A DNA stretch of 43,607 bases. Source: Acetobacteraceae bacterium. Lineage in GTDB: Bacteria; Pseudomonadota; Alphaproteobacteria; Acetobacterales; Acetobacteraceae. Shown here piece by piece: positions 24,524-33,589 of this stretch; positions within the stretch are counted from its first letter, which is position 1, and the number at the start of each line of letters is the position of its first letter. Both the position numbers and the translations under genes were made by a program. Under the pieces are notes generated by a model, which was not told where the DNA came from, did not search any database, and saw only the letters and a program-made list of their open reading frames with translations. The stretch covers positions 1 through 43,607 of the forward strand of contig CANBNK010000028.1 of the NCBI GenBank assembly GCA_947371015.1, read 5' to 3'.

Positions 24524-26048
24524 TCGCGCCGAGCACCCATGGCGCGAACTCTGCAGCGCCGAAGTCGAACGCTTCGCTCTTCGTCGCCTCGCCGCTCGCC
24601 ACGCGCAGCATCAGTTGGAAGATGCGCTCGCCGGCCTGCTGCACGCTCTCCTCGCCGGTCAGCACCGTGCCGCAGTTGACATCCATGTCATCCGACATGC
24701 GTTCATACATTGGCGTGTTGGTGGCGAGCTTGATGCTGGGCGCCGGCTTCATGCCGAAGACGCTGCCGCGTCCCGTGGTGAAGCACATCAGGTTGGCGCC
24801 GCCCGCTACCTGGCCGGTAGCGCCCACGGGGTCGTAGCCCGGCGTGTCCATGAAGACGAAGCCCTTGGCTTTCACTTCCTCTGCGTAGCGCACCACATCC
24901 ACCAGATTGGTGGTGCCGGCCTTGGCCATGGCGCCCAGCGACTTCTCCAGAATGGTGGTCAGCCCGCCCGCCTTGTTGCCGGGGCTGGGGTTGGCATTCA
25001 TCTCGGCGCCCTCGCGCTCGCAATACGCCTCCCACCAGCGCATCAGTGCCACCAGCTTCTCGCCGACCTCCTGGCTGACCGCGCGGCGGGTCAGCAGGTG
25101 CTCGGCGCCATAGGTCTCCGGCGTCTCCGAGAGGATGACCGTGCCGCCATGCCGCACCACCAGGTCGCTGGCGGCGCCTAGCGACGGGTTGGCGGTGATG
25201 CCGCTGTAGCCATCGGAGCCGCCGCATTGCAGCGCCACCTTCAACTCGCTGGCCGGCACTGCCACGCGCGTGACGTTGTTGGCCTCGGCCACCACTTCCT
25301 TCACGAAGTCGATGCCCGCCGCCACGGTTTTGCGGGTGCCGCCCATCTCCTGGATGTTCATGTTGCGCAGCCGCCCAGCCAGATGCTGCTCCTCCAGCAA
25401 GCCGCCCAGCTGGTTCACTTCGCAGCCCAGGCCGATGGCGATGACGTGGGAGAAGTTGGCATGCCGCGCGAAGCCCGCCAGCGTGCGGCGCAGTACGCGC
25501 AGCGGCTCGCCCTCGGTCATGCCGCAGCCGGTCTTGTGGGTCAGCGCGACCACGCCATCCACCTTCGGCCAATCGCCCAAGGGGTCGTCGCCGGTGATGG
25601 GGTTTCTCCGAAAAGCCTGGGCGATCAGGTCGGCGACATGCGCGCTGCAGTTCACCGACGTGACAATGCCGATGTAGTTGCGCGTGGCGACGCTGCCATT
25701 GGCGCGGCGCAGCCCCAGGAAATGCGCCGGCACCTCCACCGGCTCGTTCGCCCGGGCATCGACGCCCCAAGCGTAGTCCAGGGCCAGCTCGCCCATGCTG
25801 GTGTTGTGGGTATGCACCCAGTCGCCCGGTGCAATCGGCTGCGACGCAAAGCCGATGATCTGGCCGTAGCGCTTCACCGCTTCGCCCGGCTGGTGCCAGC
25901 GCATCGCCACCTTGTGGCCGGGCGGTACCCGCTGCCTGGTGGCGATGTTGTCGCCCACCGGGGTGCCCGGCGGCAGCGCCATCCGCGTGATGACCACGCT
26001 GTCATCCGGGTGCAGGCGAATGACGGGCGGCTGGGTGGTGGCGTCCAT
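24516..26048 (-). CDS. UxaA-family sugar-acid dehydratase (altronate/galactarate dehydratase type)
   Basis: This encodes 510 residues. An N-terminal SAF-like domain (VIRLHPDDSVVITRMALPPG) is followed by the catalytic part: RNYIGIVTSVNCSAHVADLIA, HKTGCGM, IGLGCEVNQ, ALQCGGSDGYSGITANPSLG, and a C-terminal TTGRGSVFGMKPAPSIKLATN. The repeated Cys and GGSDG/TGRG motifs suit an iron-dependent sugar-acid dehydratase. It lies convergent to the keto-deoxy-acid dehydrogenase and hydrolase genes and could supply the 2-keto-3-deoxy acid that they consume. AGGGAG precedes the ATG. Which aldonic acid it uses cannot be read from sequence. Confidence 0.88.
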   Translation of the reverse strand: MDATTQPPVIRLHPDDSVVITRMALPPGTPVGDNIATRQRVPPGHKVAMRWHQPGEAVKRYGQIIGFASQPIAPGDWVHTHNTSMGELALDYAWGVDARANEPVEVPAHFLGLRRANGSVATRNYIGIVTSVNCSAHVADLIAQAFRRNPITGDDPLGDWPKVDGVVALTHKTGCGMTEGEPLRVLRRTLAGFARHANFSHVIAIGLGCEVNQLGGLLEEQHLAGRLRNMNIQEMGGTRKTVAAGIDFVKEVVAEANNVTRVAVPASELKVALQCGGSDGYSGITANPSLGAASDLVVRHGGTVILSETPETYGAEHLLTRRAVSQEVGEKLVALMRWWEAYCEREGAEMNANPSPGNKAGGLTTILEKSLGAMAKAGTTNLVDVVRYAEEVKAKGFVFMDTPGYDPVGATGQVAGGANLMCFTTGRGSVFGMKPAPSIKLATNTPMYERMSDDMDVNCGTVLTGEESVQQAGERIFQLMLRVASGEATKSEAFDFGAAEFAPWVLGATM

Positions 26049-26152
26049 GGCGGCTGGCTCCCTGATTTGGCAGCACTGTAGAGCCTGATCCGCGACGGCG
26101 GAACGCCGAAGCGCTCCGTCCCGCCAAGCGGAGAGTAGGTAGGCCCTGCCCC

Positions 26153-26992
26153 TCAGCAGCCGGCGGGCGTCAGCGCCAACTCGACCAACTGGCCATTCAC
26201 CACGAACTCGCCGAAATCCATCTTCAGCTCATCGGCCACGCCATTCTCGAAGTAGCGCAGCCCCACCTCATAGTCCGGCTGGCTTGCGGTGGCGCCGTTG
26301 GCGCTGTTGCGGTCGAAGAAGGCCACGCGCACCCGGGCGCTGCCCAGGGTGGAAAGCTGCGGAAAGCGCTCCATCACCTGTGGTGGTGCCCAGGGGGAGA
26401 TCGCCGTGGTGCTGTCCTGCGCGCCATTGGCAGAAGTGCCATCGAACAGCGGCGCCACCAGCAACCGCCCGCCGGCCCGCGCCTCCGCCAAGGCGCGCAA
26501 CGTGTGGGTGGTTGGCAGCAGCGTGCCTGTGGGCAGCCGCTCCTCCTTGGCCTCGGGGGATGTATAGCGCACGAAGCCGGCGCCGTTCGGGCCGAGCGTG
26601 GCTTCCCCGGCGATGCGCTGGGAGACCGCGCCCTGGCTGGTCTGGGTCAAGGAGAACCGGATGCTCCGGCCGTCCTTGGTCTCATAGGTCGAATAATCAG
26701 AAGTGGTCTCCACCTCCTGCCCGTCTCGGTCGTTCAGCGCCAGGGTGAAGCGCTGGCGCGTGGTCCAACCGTCGCAGGCGTCGCCCACCTCGTACAGCAT
26801 GGCGCCGCGGGCGGTCGCCACGTTGGAGTTCGCCCGCACCTGGTCCAGCGTCAGCCGGTAGGCTGCCCGATGCGCGACCATGCGTTCCGCCCCCGGCACG
26901 GCCGGGCCGGGGTCCGCCGCACGGGGAGCGCCCGGCGTCAGGGCGAAGGCGGCGCCGGCCAGGGCGAGAAGCAGGCTACGGCGCAGGCGCAT
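26153..26992 (-). CDS. eipB: EipB/DUF1849 cell-envelope protein
   Basis: This encodes 279 residues with a signal peptide to about residue 26 (ALTPGAPRAAD). The DUF1849 start is AERMVAHRAAYRLTLDQVR; DACDGWTTRQRFTL, SDYSTYETKDGRSIRFSL and the C-terminal ALTPAGC follow. It has two cysteines, Cys73 and the terminal Cys279. In Brucella EipB an equivalent pair forms a disulfide that closes a spiral beta-sheet in the periplasm, and loss of the protein weakens the envelope. It lies 30 bp downstream of aspS on the same strand. Confidence 0.85.
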   Translation of the reverse strand: MRLRRSLLLALAGAAFALTPGAPRAADPGPAVPGAERMVAHRAAYRLTLDQVRANSNVATARGAMLYEVGDACDGWTTRQRFTLALNDRDGQEVETTSDYSTYETKDGRSIRFSLTQTSQGAVSQRIAGEATLGPNGAGFVRYTSPEAKEERLPTGTLLPTTHTLRALAEARAGGRLLVAPLFDGTSANGAQDSTTAISPWAPPQVMERFPQLSTLGSARVRVAFFDRNSANGATASQPDYEVGLRYFENGVADELKMDFGEFVVNGQLVELALTPAGC

Positions 26993-27022
26993 GGGGCAGT
27001 CTCCGGTCGGGCGACGCAGTAG

Positions 27023-28840
27023 TTAGGGAGCCTTCGGCCCGGCTGCACCCTTTGCCGGCGGCAAATCCAGCTTCAGGTGCAACTCCTTCAGCCGCTTGTC
27101 TTCCACCGGCGCCGGGGCGCCCATCATCAGGTCCTGCGCCTGCTGGTTCATCGGGAACAGGATCACTTCGCGGATATTCGGCTCATCCGCCAGCAGCATG
27201 ACGATGCGGTCGATGCCCGGCGCCGAGCCACCATGCGGCGGGGCGCCGTAGCGGAAGGCGTTGAGCATGCCGCCGAAGCGGTCTTCCACCGTCTGCGCGG
27301 AATAGCCGGCAATCTCAAAGGCGCGGATCATGATGTCCGGCCGATGGTTGCGGATGGCGCCGGAGGACAGCTCGATGCCGTTGCAGACGATGTCGTACTG
27401 GAACGCCTTGATATCCAGCGGGTTCATCGTGTTCAGCGCCTCCAGCTCGCCCTGCGGCATGCTGAAGGGGTTGTGGCTGAAATCGACCTGGCCGGTTTCC
27501 TCGTTCAGCTCGTACATCGGGAAGTCGGTGACCCAGCAGAACTTGTAGCAATCCTTCTCGATCAACCCGAGCTCGTTGCCCAGCCGCGTCCGTACCTGGC
27601 CGGCGAACTTCGCCGCGGGTTCGGCCTTGTCACAGGCGAAGAACACAGCGTCGCCATCGCCCAGGCCCATCAGGTCGCGGATGGCGATGGCGCGGTCGCG
27701 CTCCAGGTTCTTGGCGATCGGCCCCTGCGGCTCGCCGCCCGCAAACGTGATGTAGCCGAGGCCGCCGGCGCCGCTCTCCTTCGCCCAGTCGTTCAGCTTG
27801 TCGAAGAAGCTGCGCGGGTTGCCGCCGGCGCCGGGGGCAGGAATGGCGCGGACGACGGCGCCCTTGCCTTCGATGTTGCGGGCGAACAGGCCAAAGGCGC
27901 CGCCCTTGAACTGCGCGGTGACATCCTTGATCCGCAGCGGGTTCCGCAGATCCGGCTTGTCGGAGCCGAATTCCAGCATGGAGGTCTCGAACGGAATGCG
28001 CGGGAAGGGGTAGGGCGTGACGCTGCGCCGGGTGCCGGAGAAATCGGCGAACTGCTCGAACACGCCATGCAGCACCGGCTCGATGGCGGCGAAGACGTCT
28101 TCCTGGGTAACGAAGCTCATCTCGAAGTCGAGTTGGTAGAACTCACCTGGCGAGCGGTCCGCACGGGAAGCTTCGTCGCGGAAACAAGGAGCAATCTGGA
28201 AGTAGCGGTCGAAGCCCGCGACCATCGCCAACTGCTTGAACTGCTGCGGCGCCTGCGGCAGCGCGTAGAAGGTGCCGGGGTGCAGGCGGGACGGCACCAG
28301 GTAGTCGCGCGCGCCTTCCGGGCTGGACGCGGTCAGGATCGGGGTTTGGAACTCGGTAAAACCCTGGTCCACCATCCGGCGGCGGATGCTGTTGATGACC
28401 TGGCTGCGCAGGATGATGTTGCGGTGCTGCTTTTCCCGCCGCAGGTCGATGAAGCGGTAGCGCAGCCGCAAATCCTCGGGGAATTCCTGCTCGCCGGCGA
28501 CCTGGATCGGCAGCACCTCGGCGGCGCTCTGCACGCTGAGTTCGCGCACCCGCAGCTCGATCTCGCCGGTGGGCAGCTTGGCGTTGGTGGTGCTGCCTTC
28601 GCGCAACACCACGTCACCGGTGACGGTGATGACGCTCTCGGGCCGCAGCGCCTCAAGCTTCTCCAGCAGCGGCGAGCCCTGGGCGACGACGCATTGCGTC
28701 AGCCCGTAATGGTCGCGCAGGTCGATGAACAGCACGCCGCCATGGTCGCGCTTGCGATGCACCCAACCGGACAGGCGGGCGGTGCTGCCGGCGTCGGTAC
28801 CCCGGAGGGCGGCGCAGGTATGGGTGCGGTAGGCGTGCAT
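27023..28840 (-). CDS. aspS: Aspartate--tRNA(Asp/Asn) ligase
   Basis: This encodes 605 residues of class II synthetase with the long bacterial insertion. The N-terminal anticodon-binding OB-fold includes [20 protein letters not shown]. Motif 2 is [21 protein letters not shown], and motif 3 is [14 protein letters not shown]. The His in RDHGG is the residue linked in Pseudomonas to relaxed tRNA choice, so a non-discriminating enzyme charging tRNA-Asp and tRNA-Asn (completed by GatCAB) is likely; that is an inference. The ATG at 28840 is used; TTG at 28846 is an alternative two codons upstream. Confidence 0.97.
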   Translation of the reverse strand: MHAYRTHTCAALRGTDAGSTARLSGWVHRKRDHGGVLFIDLRDHYGLTQCVVAQGSPLLEKLEALRPESVITVTGDVVLREGSTTNAKLPTGEIELRVRELSVQSAAEVLPIQVAGEQEFPEDLRLRYRFIDLRREKQHRNIILRSQVINSIRRRMVDQGFTEFQTPILTASSPEGARDYLVPSRLHPGTFYALPQAPQQFKQLAMVAGFDRYFQIAPCFRDEASRADRSPGEFYQLDFEMSFVTQEDVFAAIEPVLHGVFEQFADFSGTRRSVTPYPFPRIPFETSMLEFGSDKPDLRNPLRIKDVTAQFKGGAFGLFARNIEGKGAVVRAIPAPGAGGNPRSFFDKLNDWAKESGAGGLGYITFAGGEPQGPIAKNLERDRAIAIRDLMGLGDGDAVFFACDKAEPAAKFAGQVRTRLGNELGLIEKDCYKFCWVTDFPMYELNEETGQVDFSHNPFSMPQGELEALNTMNPLDIKAFQYDIVCNGIELSSGAIRNHRPDIMIRAFEIAGYSAQTVEDRFGGMLNAFRYGAPPHGGSAPGIDRIVMLLADEPNIREVILFPMNQQAQDLMMGAPAPVEDKRLKELHLKLDLPPAKGAAGPKAP

Positions 28841-29043
28841 GCTCAAGCCCTCGGGCGGAAATCCAGGAGCGGCAACAAGCGGGGAAGGGGGCGGAAGTCA
28901 ACCCCGCCCCCGCCATGGCGCCAGGCCCAGAGCCCGAACGGCCGGGGCGGGGCCGCCGCAGGCCGTGAATCGGCGTTTCGATGGCGGCTCGGCCGTGGCT
29001 GCCGCGCCAGGGCGCGGTTGCCACGGTCCAGCCTACGGGGGCG

Positions 29044-29424
29044 TCAGCCCATCCGGCACACGGCGCAGAGCTTGTTGCCGTCGGGGTCCCGCAGATAGGC
29101 GAGGTAGATCTGCCCAGCGGCACCCTGGCGCGGCCCCGGCGGATCCTCGATCGAGGTGCCGCCATGGGCGACGCCGGCCTGGTGCCAGGCGTCCACCTCG
29201 GCGGTGGTGGCGCAGCCGAAGCCGATGGTGCCGCCATTGGCATGGGTTGCCGGCTTGCCGTCGATCGGCGGCGAAACCATCAGGCGACCGCCCTTATGGG
29301 CATAGAGCAGGCGGCCCTTGGGGTCCTGCGTGGCCGCCGGGGCGCCGATAACCCCCAGCAAGGCATCGTAGAACACCTTCGATCGGGCAATATCGTTGCT
29401 GCCGACCATGATGTGCGAGAACAT
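29044..29424 (-). CDS. VOC-family (glyoxalase/bleomycin-resistance fold) protein
   Basis: This encodes 126 residues: MFSHIMVGSNDIARSKVFYDALLG opens the first beta-alpha-beta-beta-beta unit, and YLAYLRDPDGNKLCAVCRMG closes the second. His4 and the late acidic DPDGNK region match the usual metal-ligand placement, although the C-terminal Glu ligand is not obvious. The second of two closely spaced ATGs (29424) was chosen because AGGGAG then has proper spacing. Substrate unknown. It follows aspS's promoter region on the same strand, separated by about 200 bp. Confidence 0.8.
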   Translation of the reverse strand: MFSHIMVGSNDIARSKVFYDALLGVIGAPAATQDPKGRLLYAHKGGRLMVSPPIDGKPATHANGGTIGFGCATTAEVDAWHQAGVAHGGTSIEDPPGPRQGAAGQIYLAYLRDPDGNKLCAVCRMG

Positions 29425-29586
29425 CGTCATCTCCCTTTGGAACCGGGCCGGCCCCCGGTGAGCATCGGCCCTGGCGGCAGCCTCGCCCGGCTGGCGGATG
29501 AAGGAAAGCGCGAAAGCACCCGCTTGTGATCGCGGTGGGCCGCCCCGCCTTCAGCCCTGGCGCCCGTGCCGGCGGGCGACGTTTGG

Positions 29587-29616
29587 GGAGGGGTGGCCAA
29601 GCGTGGCCACCCCTCC
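29587..29616 (-). terminator. Strong stem-loop after the aldo/keto reductase gene
   Basis: A perfect 13-bp stem (29587-29599 with 29604-29616) with a 4-base loop lies 9 bp beyond the aldo/keto reductase stop. No T-run follows on the minus strand. It separates that gene from the VOC gene downstream. Confidence 0.75.
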
Positions 29617-29625
29617 GGCGGTGAA

Positions 29626-30573
29626 TCACGCGCTGGCGGCGTCCAGCATCTGCACCGCCTCGGCGTCCAGCCGCAGCGCCGCCGCCTTGGCCAGGTCGGC
29701 CAGCTGCTCCAGCGTGGTCGCGCTGGCGATCGGCACCACCGTGCCCGGCCGTGCCCGCAGCCAGGCCAGCGCCACCTGCGCCGGGGTGGCGCCATACCGG
29801 GCGGAGACCGCATCCAGCGCCGCCAGCACCCGCAGGCCCTTTTCATCCAGGTACTTGCCGGCGCCGCGGGTGCCGCGCGGGCTTTTGCCCAGGTCGGCCT
29901 CGGTCCGGTACTTGCCGGACAGGAAGCCGCTGGCCAGGGAATAGTAGGGAATCACTGCCACGCCGGCCTCGGCGCAGGCCGGCAGCATGTCGGCCTCGAT
30001 GCCGCGTTCCATCAGGTTGTACTGCGGCTGCATTGTCTCATAGCGCGGCAGGCCTTCCTTGGCGCTGACCGCCAGCGCCTCCTGGAAGCGCGCCACCGAG
30101 ACGTTGGAGGCACCCACCGCCCGCACCTTGCCGGCCTTGATCATGCCGTCCAGCGCGCCCAGCGTTTCCGCCAGCGGCGTCACGTCGTCATCCCGGTGGG
30201 TCTGGTACAGGTCGATCACGTCGACACCCAGCCGGCGCAGCGAATCCTCCACCGCCCGGTTCAGCCAGGCGGCCGAGAGCCCCTTGCCTTTGCCCGGCAT
30301 CTCGATGCCGCCCTTGCTGAAGATCAGCACGTCATTTCGCCGGCCGCGGGCCTTCAGCCATTCGCCCATCAGCACTTCGGATTCGCCACCCTGGTTGCCC
30401 GGCACCCAGTAGGAATAGACATCCGCGGTATCCAGCGCGTTCAGGCCCAGGTCCACCAGCGCGTCCAGCAGCCGGAAGGTCTGCGCCTTATCGACGGTCC
30501 AGCCGAAGATGTTGCAGCCGAAGATCACCGGCGGCACCGCAATGCCCGACCGCCCGAGTTGTACCTGTTCCAT
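29626..30573 (-). CDS. Aldo/keto reductase
   Basis: This encodes 315 residues. The catalytic tetrad is visible: Asp48 and Tyr53 in LDTADVYSYW, Lys87 in IFSKGG, His126 in YQTHRDDD. The cofactor-side motifs VGASNVS and YYSLASGFLSGKYR and the late PIASATTLEQL fit an NADPH-dependent AKR of the broad bacterial group. The second of two ATGs was chosen for spacing to GGGAGCGG. It diverges from rnd across about 100 bp. Likely substrates are aldehydes or ketones; nothing more specific can be said. Confidence 0.9.
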   Translation of the reverse strand: MEQVQLGRSGIAVPPVIFGCNIFGWTVDKAQTFRLLDALVDLGLNALDTADVYSYWVPGNQGGESEVLMGEWLKARGRRNDVLIFSKGGIEMPGKGKGLSAAWLNRAVEDSLRRLGVDVIDLYQTHRDDDVTPLAETLGALDGMIKAGKVRAVGASNVSVARFQEALAVSAKEGLPRYETMQPQYNLMERGIEADMLPACAEAGVAVIPYYSLASGFLSGKYRTEADLGKSPRGTRGAGKYLDEKGLRVLAALDAVSARYGATPAQVALAWLRARPGTVVPIASATTLEQLADLAKAAALRLDAEAVQMLDAASA

Positions 30574-30672
30574 CATCCGCTCCCTCGCGTTTCCGGCCCA
30601 GCTTGCCGGGTTCCCGCCCGCCGGCAAGTCCCTGCCTTTCCCCCGCCCTCGCCCGGGTCTAGAAGCGATGCC

Positions 30673-31884
30673 ATGAATCGCCGCACGCCTGCTTCCGGCA
30701 GCCAGGACCGGGCCACCCCGGACCCCGCTATCCCGCTGATCACCACCTCCGCCGAGCTGGCCGCGCTATGCGAAAGGCTGCGTGGCGAGGAATTCGTCAC
30801 GGTGGATACCGAGTTCATGCGCGAGCGGACCTATTGGCCCGAGCTCTGCGTGATCCAGCTGGCCGGCGACAACGACCTGGCCGTGGTGGACGCCCAGGCC
30901 GAGGGCCTGGACCTGGCCCCCTTGGGCGAGCTGCTGGCCGACGAACGCGTGGTAAAAGTGTTCCACGCGGCGCGGCAGGATGTGGAAATCTTCCTGCTGA
31001 AGTTCGGCGCGGTGCCGAAGCCGATCTTTGATACCCAGGTGGCCGCCATGGTGGCCGGCTTCGGCGACCAGGTCAGCTATGACGGGTTGTGCCGGTCGCT
31101 GGCCAATGTGCAGATCGACAAGGCGCACCGCTTCAGCGACTGGTCGGCCCGCCCCTTGAGCGCCAGCCAGGTCAGCTACGCCGCCGCCGATGTGACCCAT
31201 CTGCGCGCCATCTACCGCGCCCTGACCGAGCGGTTGCAGCGCGAGGGCCGCCTGGCCTGGGTGGCCGAGGAAATGGGCGCCCTGGCGGAGCCCGGCACCT
31301 ACCTGGCCGACCCCGAGACGATGTGGGAGCGGCTGAAGCCCCGCACCACCAACCGCCGGTACCTGGGCATGCTGCGCGCAGCGGCGGCCTGGCGGGAACG
31401 CGAGGCGCAGCGCATCAACATTCCGCGCCAGCGCCTGGTGAAGGACGAAACGCTGCTGGAGATTGCCGCCACCGCGCCGGAGGACGCCATTGCGCTCTCC
31501 CGCGCCCGCGGCATCTCGGAGAACTTCGCGCGTGGAAAATCCGGCGCCGGGCTGCTGGCGGCGATTGCCGCGGCCAAGGCGCTGCCGGATGCCGAGTTGC
31601 CGGAAGCGCAGAAGGAACGCGCCGGGCCGGTCGCCTCCCCGGCGTTGGTGGCACTGCTGAAGGTGGTGCTGGCGGCGAAGAGCGAGGAACACCACGTGGC
31701 GCCGAAGCTGCTGGCCAACAGCGAGGAACTGGACCGCCTGGCGGCCGAGGCCAACCCGGACGTGCCGAGCCTGCATGGCTGGCGGCGCGAGGTTTTTGGG
31801 AACGCGGCGCTGGATTTGAAGAGCGGGCGGCTTGCCGTGGGCGTGGATGGGCGGAAGATCAAGTTGATTGGGGTGGGGGACTGA
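30673..31884 (+). CDS. rnd: Ribonuclease D
   Basis: This encodes 403 residues of 3'-5' exoribonuclease used in tRNA and structured RNA end processing. The DEDDy exonuclease residues are Asp45 and Glu47 (VDTEF), Asp103 (HAARQDVEI), and Tyr169/Asp173 (YAAADVTHL). RRYLGMLRAAAAWREREAQR begins the HRDC domain (~235-330), and a C-terminal helical region follows. The ATG at 30673 has no strong ribosome site. An inverted repeat (30602-30609 with 30621-30628) lies in the shared divergent region with the aldo/keto reductase. Confidence 0.95.
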   Translation: MNRRTPASGSQDRATPDPAIPLITTSAELAALCERLRGEEFVTVDTEFMRERTYWPELCVIQLAGDNDLAVVDAQAEGLDLAPLGELLADERVVKVFHAARQDVEIFLLKFGAVPKPIFDTQVAAMVAGFGDQVSYDGLCRSLANVQIDKAHRFSDWSARPLSASQVSYAAADVTHLRAIYRALTERLQREGRLAWVAEEMGALAEPGTYLADPETMWERLKPRTTNRRYLGMLRAAAAWREREAQRINIPRQRLVKDETLLEIAATAPEDAIALSRARGISENFARGKSGAGLLAAIAAAKALPDAELPEAQKERAGPVASPALVALLKVVLAAKSEEHHVAPKLLANSEELDRLAAEANPDVPSLHGWRREVFGNAALDLKSGRLAVGVDGRKIKLIGVGD

Positions 31885-31984
31885 GGCTGATGGAGTGCGA
31901 TATCATATAATGTCGCCCAGAATTTGGCACGAAACTGAGCGCAGGCTCTAAATATCTAACGCAAATTGTGTTTTGGGGCGCGGC

Positions 31985-32602
31985 TTATTCCTCTTCGGTT
32001 AAGCTGCGGTTGTAGATTTCTTGTAGGCTTGTGCCTTCATGGGTCCAATAAGGGGCAGGTGATACTGCATAATCTAAGGAGAGTACTTTTTTGGTGGCGG
32101 CAGTTAGAGACATGTCTTCCTCCCCCAGCCTAACTTTCTTGTTAGCTAACACCTCCAAACTAATATCCGGATTAGTGGAAGAGATTAGCCTTGATCCAAC
32201 CGGTATTCCAAGTGATTCTAAATTAAGCTGCGGCCTTCTTGATTTATATTGCTGACCTGAGTTGATTTCGACCTGCTGCTCTGGCGTCGGAGCGTTATTT
32301 TCTATTTCTGTTGTAGCATCTTGAACGTGTAGAAGTTTAAGAATCGCAATTGCTTGGCCTGCGTCTATAGAAAAAAATTCGCGGCGCGGATTAACTCTAC
32401 TTGGTGAAAAAGCTGTATGGAGTGCTTTTTCGACCTCGTCAGGGTTGGGAACTCTGCAAGCGAATTCTAAATGGAAAGGAAATGGAACGCCCGTCGTATA
32501 TAATTGACCAAGCCTTTCCGTTGCATCTTCATTTGAACTCATCCCAATTTTTATTAAACCAGGCATGGCGGGATTGCTCAAAACATAAACAATACTATAC
32601 AT
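31985..32602 (-). CDS. GIY-YIG-type (T5orf172/MUG113-like) nuclease-family protein in an AT-rich island
   Basis: This encodes 205 residues. MYSIVYVLSNPAMPGLIKIG, ERLGQLYTTGVPFPFHLEFA, EKALHTAF and RREFFSI (residues 1-78) follow the GIY-YIG layout of the T5orf172/MUG113 group, with Arg30, His62 and Glu75 at the expected places. After a Gln/Asn-rich linker, residues ~120-195 (SLGIPVGSRLI, SLTAATKKVL, YWTHEGTSLQEIY) resemble RAMA/DUF4357-type domains linked to modified-DNA recognition; that match is from memory. The gene is far richer in A+T than its neighbours, so recent transfer is likely. The ATG at 32602 has AGGTG upstream. Neighbours are unrelated housekeeping and metabolic genes. Confidence 0.7.
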   Translation of the reverse strand: MYSIVYVLSNPAMPGLIKIGMSSNEDATERLGQLYTTGVPFPFHLEFACRVPNPDEVEKALHTAFSPSRVNPRREFFSIDAGQAIAILKLLHVQDATTEIENNAPTPEQQVEINSGQQYKSRRPQLNLESLGIPVGSRLISSTNPDISLEVLANKKVRLGEEDMSLTAATKKVLSLDYAVSPAPYWTHEGTSLQEIYNRSLTEEE

Positions 32603-32605
32603 AAT

Positions 32606-32725
32606 GTTGACACCTGTATTGCGCTGAGAACAAAGGATGCAGATGGCAATGAGGTGAGTCAAGAAGCTAACGTTGCGGTCGGGTTGGTTTCAGATCGCAT
32701 TGGTGAACTCCGCGAACGCTTTTAG
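32606..32725 (+). pseudogene. Possible 3' remnant of an unknown gene
   Basis: An open frame of about 39 codons without an initiator runs to a TAG at 32723-32725. It reads ALRTKDADGNEVSQEANVAV, then a stretch ending DRIGELRERF, which has the look of a real protein C-terminus rather than random sequence. It begins where the AT-rich GIY-YIG gene starts, as if that insertion cut off its 5' part. The family is not recognised. It could still be chance coding. Confidence 0.35.
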
Positions 32726-32800
32726 TGGGGTGAGGGCGCGCGACCTTCCCACCATTCAGACCTAGCGTTACCCTCCCCGGAAACGCCCTCGGAGGAACCC

Positions 32801-33589
32801 ATGCCGCGCCGCATCGTCGATATCTCAGTCCCGCTGAAAGCCGGCATCAAATCCGACCCCGCCGGCTCGGAACCCAAGATCACCTACTTCAACCACCAGC
32901 AGACCGGCCAAAAAATGGCCGACTACATGGGCGTCCCGCTCTCCGCCCTGCCGGAAGGCCAGTACGCCGCGGTGGAACGCGTGGACATCTCCACCCATAA
33001 CGGCACGCATATCGACGCGCCCTACCACTTCTTCTCCCGCATGAATGAACGCTTCATCCCCGGTGGCGAACCCTCCTGGCGGATCGACCAGGTGCCGCTG
33101 GAATGGTGCTTCCAGCCCGGCGTGAAGCTGGACTTTCGTAAGTTCGAGGACGGCTACATCGTCCAGCCCGCGGATGTCGAAGCCGAGCTCAAGCGCATCG
33201 GCCACACCCTCAAGCCGCTGGAAATCGTCGTCATCAACACCCGCGCCGGCGCCCGCTATGGCGAGGACGACTACGTCGAATCCGGCTGCGGCATGTCCAA
33301 GGCCGCCACGCTGTGGATGCTGGAACAGGGCATCCGCGTGGTCGGCACCGATGGCTGGTCCTGGGACCCGCCCTTCTCCTTCACCAAGAAGCGCATCGCC
33401 GAGGGCGGCTCGCCGGACCTGATCTGGGAAGGCCACCGCGCCGGGCGGGAGATCGGCTACAGCCACATCGAAAAGCTGCACAACCTGGAAAGCCTGCCGT
33501 CCAGCGGCTTCATCGTCAGCTGCCTGCCCGTGAAAGTGCATCAGGGCAGCGCCGGCTGGTGCCGCGCCGTTGCGATCTTTGAGGATTAG
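32801..33589 (+). CDS. Cyclase-family hydrolase (kynurenine-formamidase-like)
   Basis: This encodes 262 residues. The metal-binding signature HNGTHIDAPYH (residues 66-76, HxGTHxDxPxH) defines the cyclase family, which includes bacterial kynurenine formamidase and isatin hydrolase. VVINTRAGARYGEDDY and GWSWDPPFSF follow. The ideal GGAGGA ribosome site fixes the ATG at 32801. It should hydrolyse an amide or lactam-type bond in the cytosol with a divalent metal. The next gene, a VOC protein, is separated by tandem repeats, so co-function is only suggested. Confidence 0.88.
   Translation: MPRRIVDISVPLKAGIKSDPAGSEPKITYFNHQQTGQKMADYMGVPLSALPEGQYAAVERVDISTHNGTHIDAPYHFFSRMNERFIPGGEPSWRIDQVPLEWCFQPGVKLDFRKFEDGYIVQPADVEAELKRIGHTLKPLEIVVINTRAGARYGEDDYVESGCGMSKAATLWMLEQGIRVVGTDGWSWDPPFSFTKKRIAEGGSPDLIWEGHRAGREIGYSHIEKLHNLESLPSSGFIVSCLPVKVHQGSAGWCRAVAIFED

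Noticed and set aside
27077-29098. A 673-codon plus-strand frame opposite aspS
   Set aside because: aspS is unambiguous on the other strand, and the antisense translation is compositionally biased without motifs.
31885-32800. AT-rich island considered as a prophage or integrated plasmid edge
   Set aside because: No integrase, tRNA target or flanking direct repeats were seen. Only one complete gene and a possible remnant are present.
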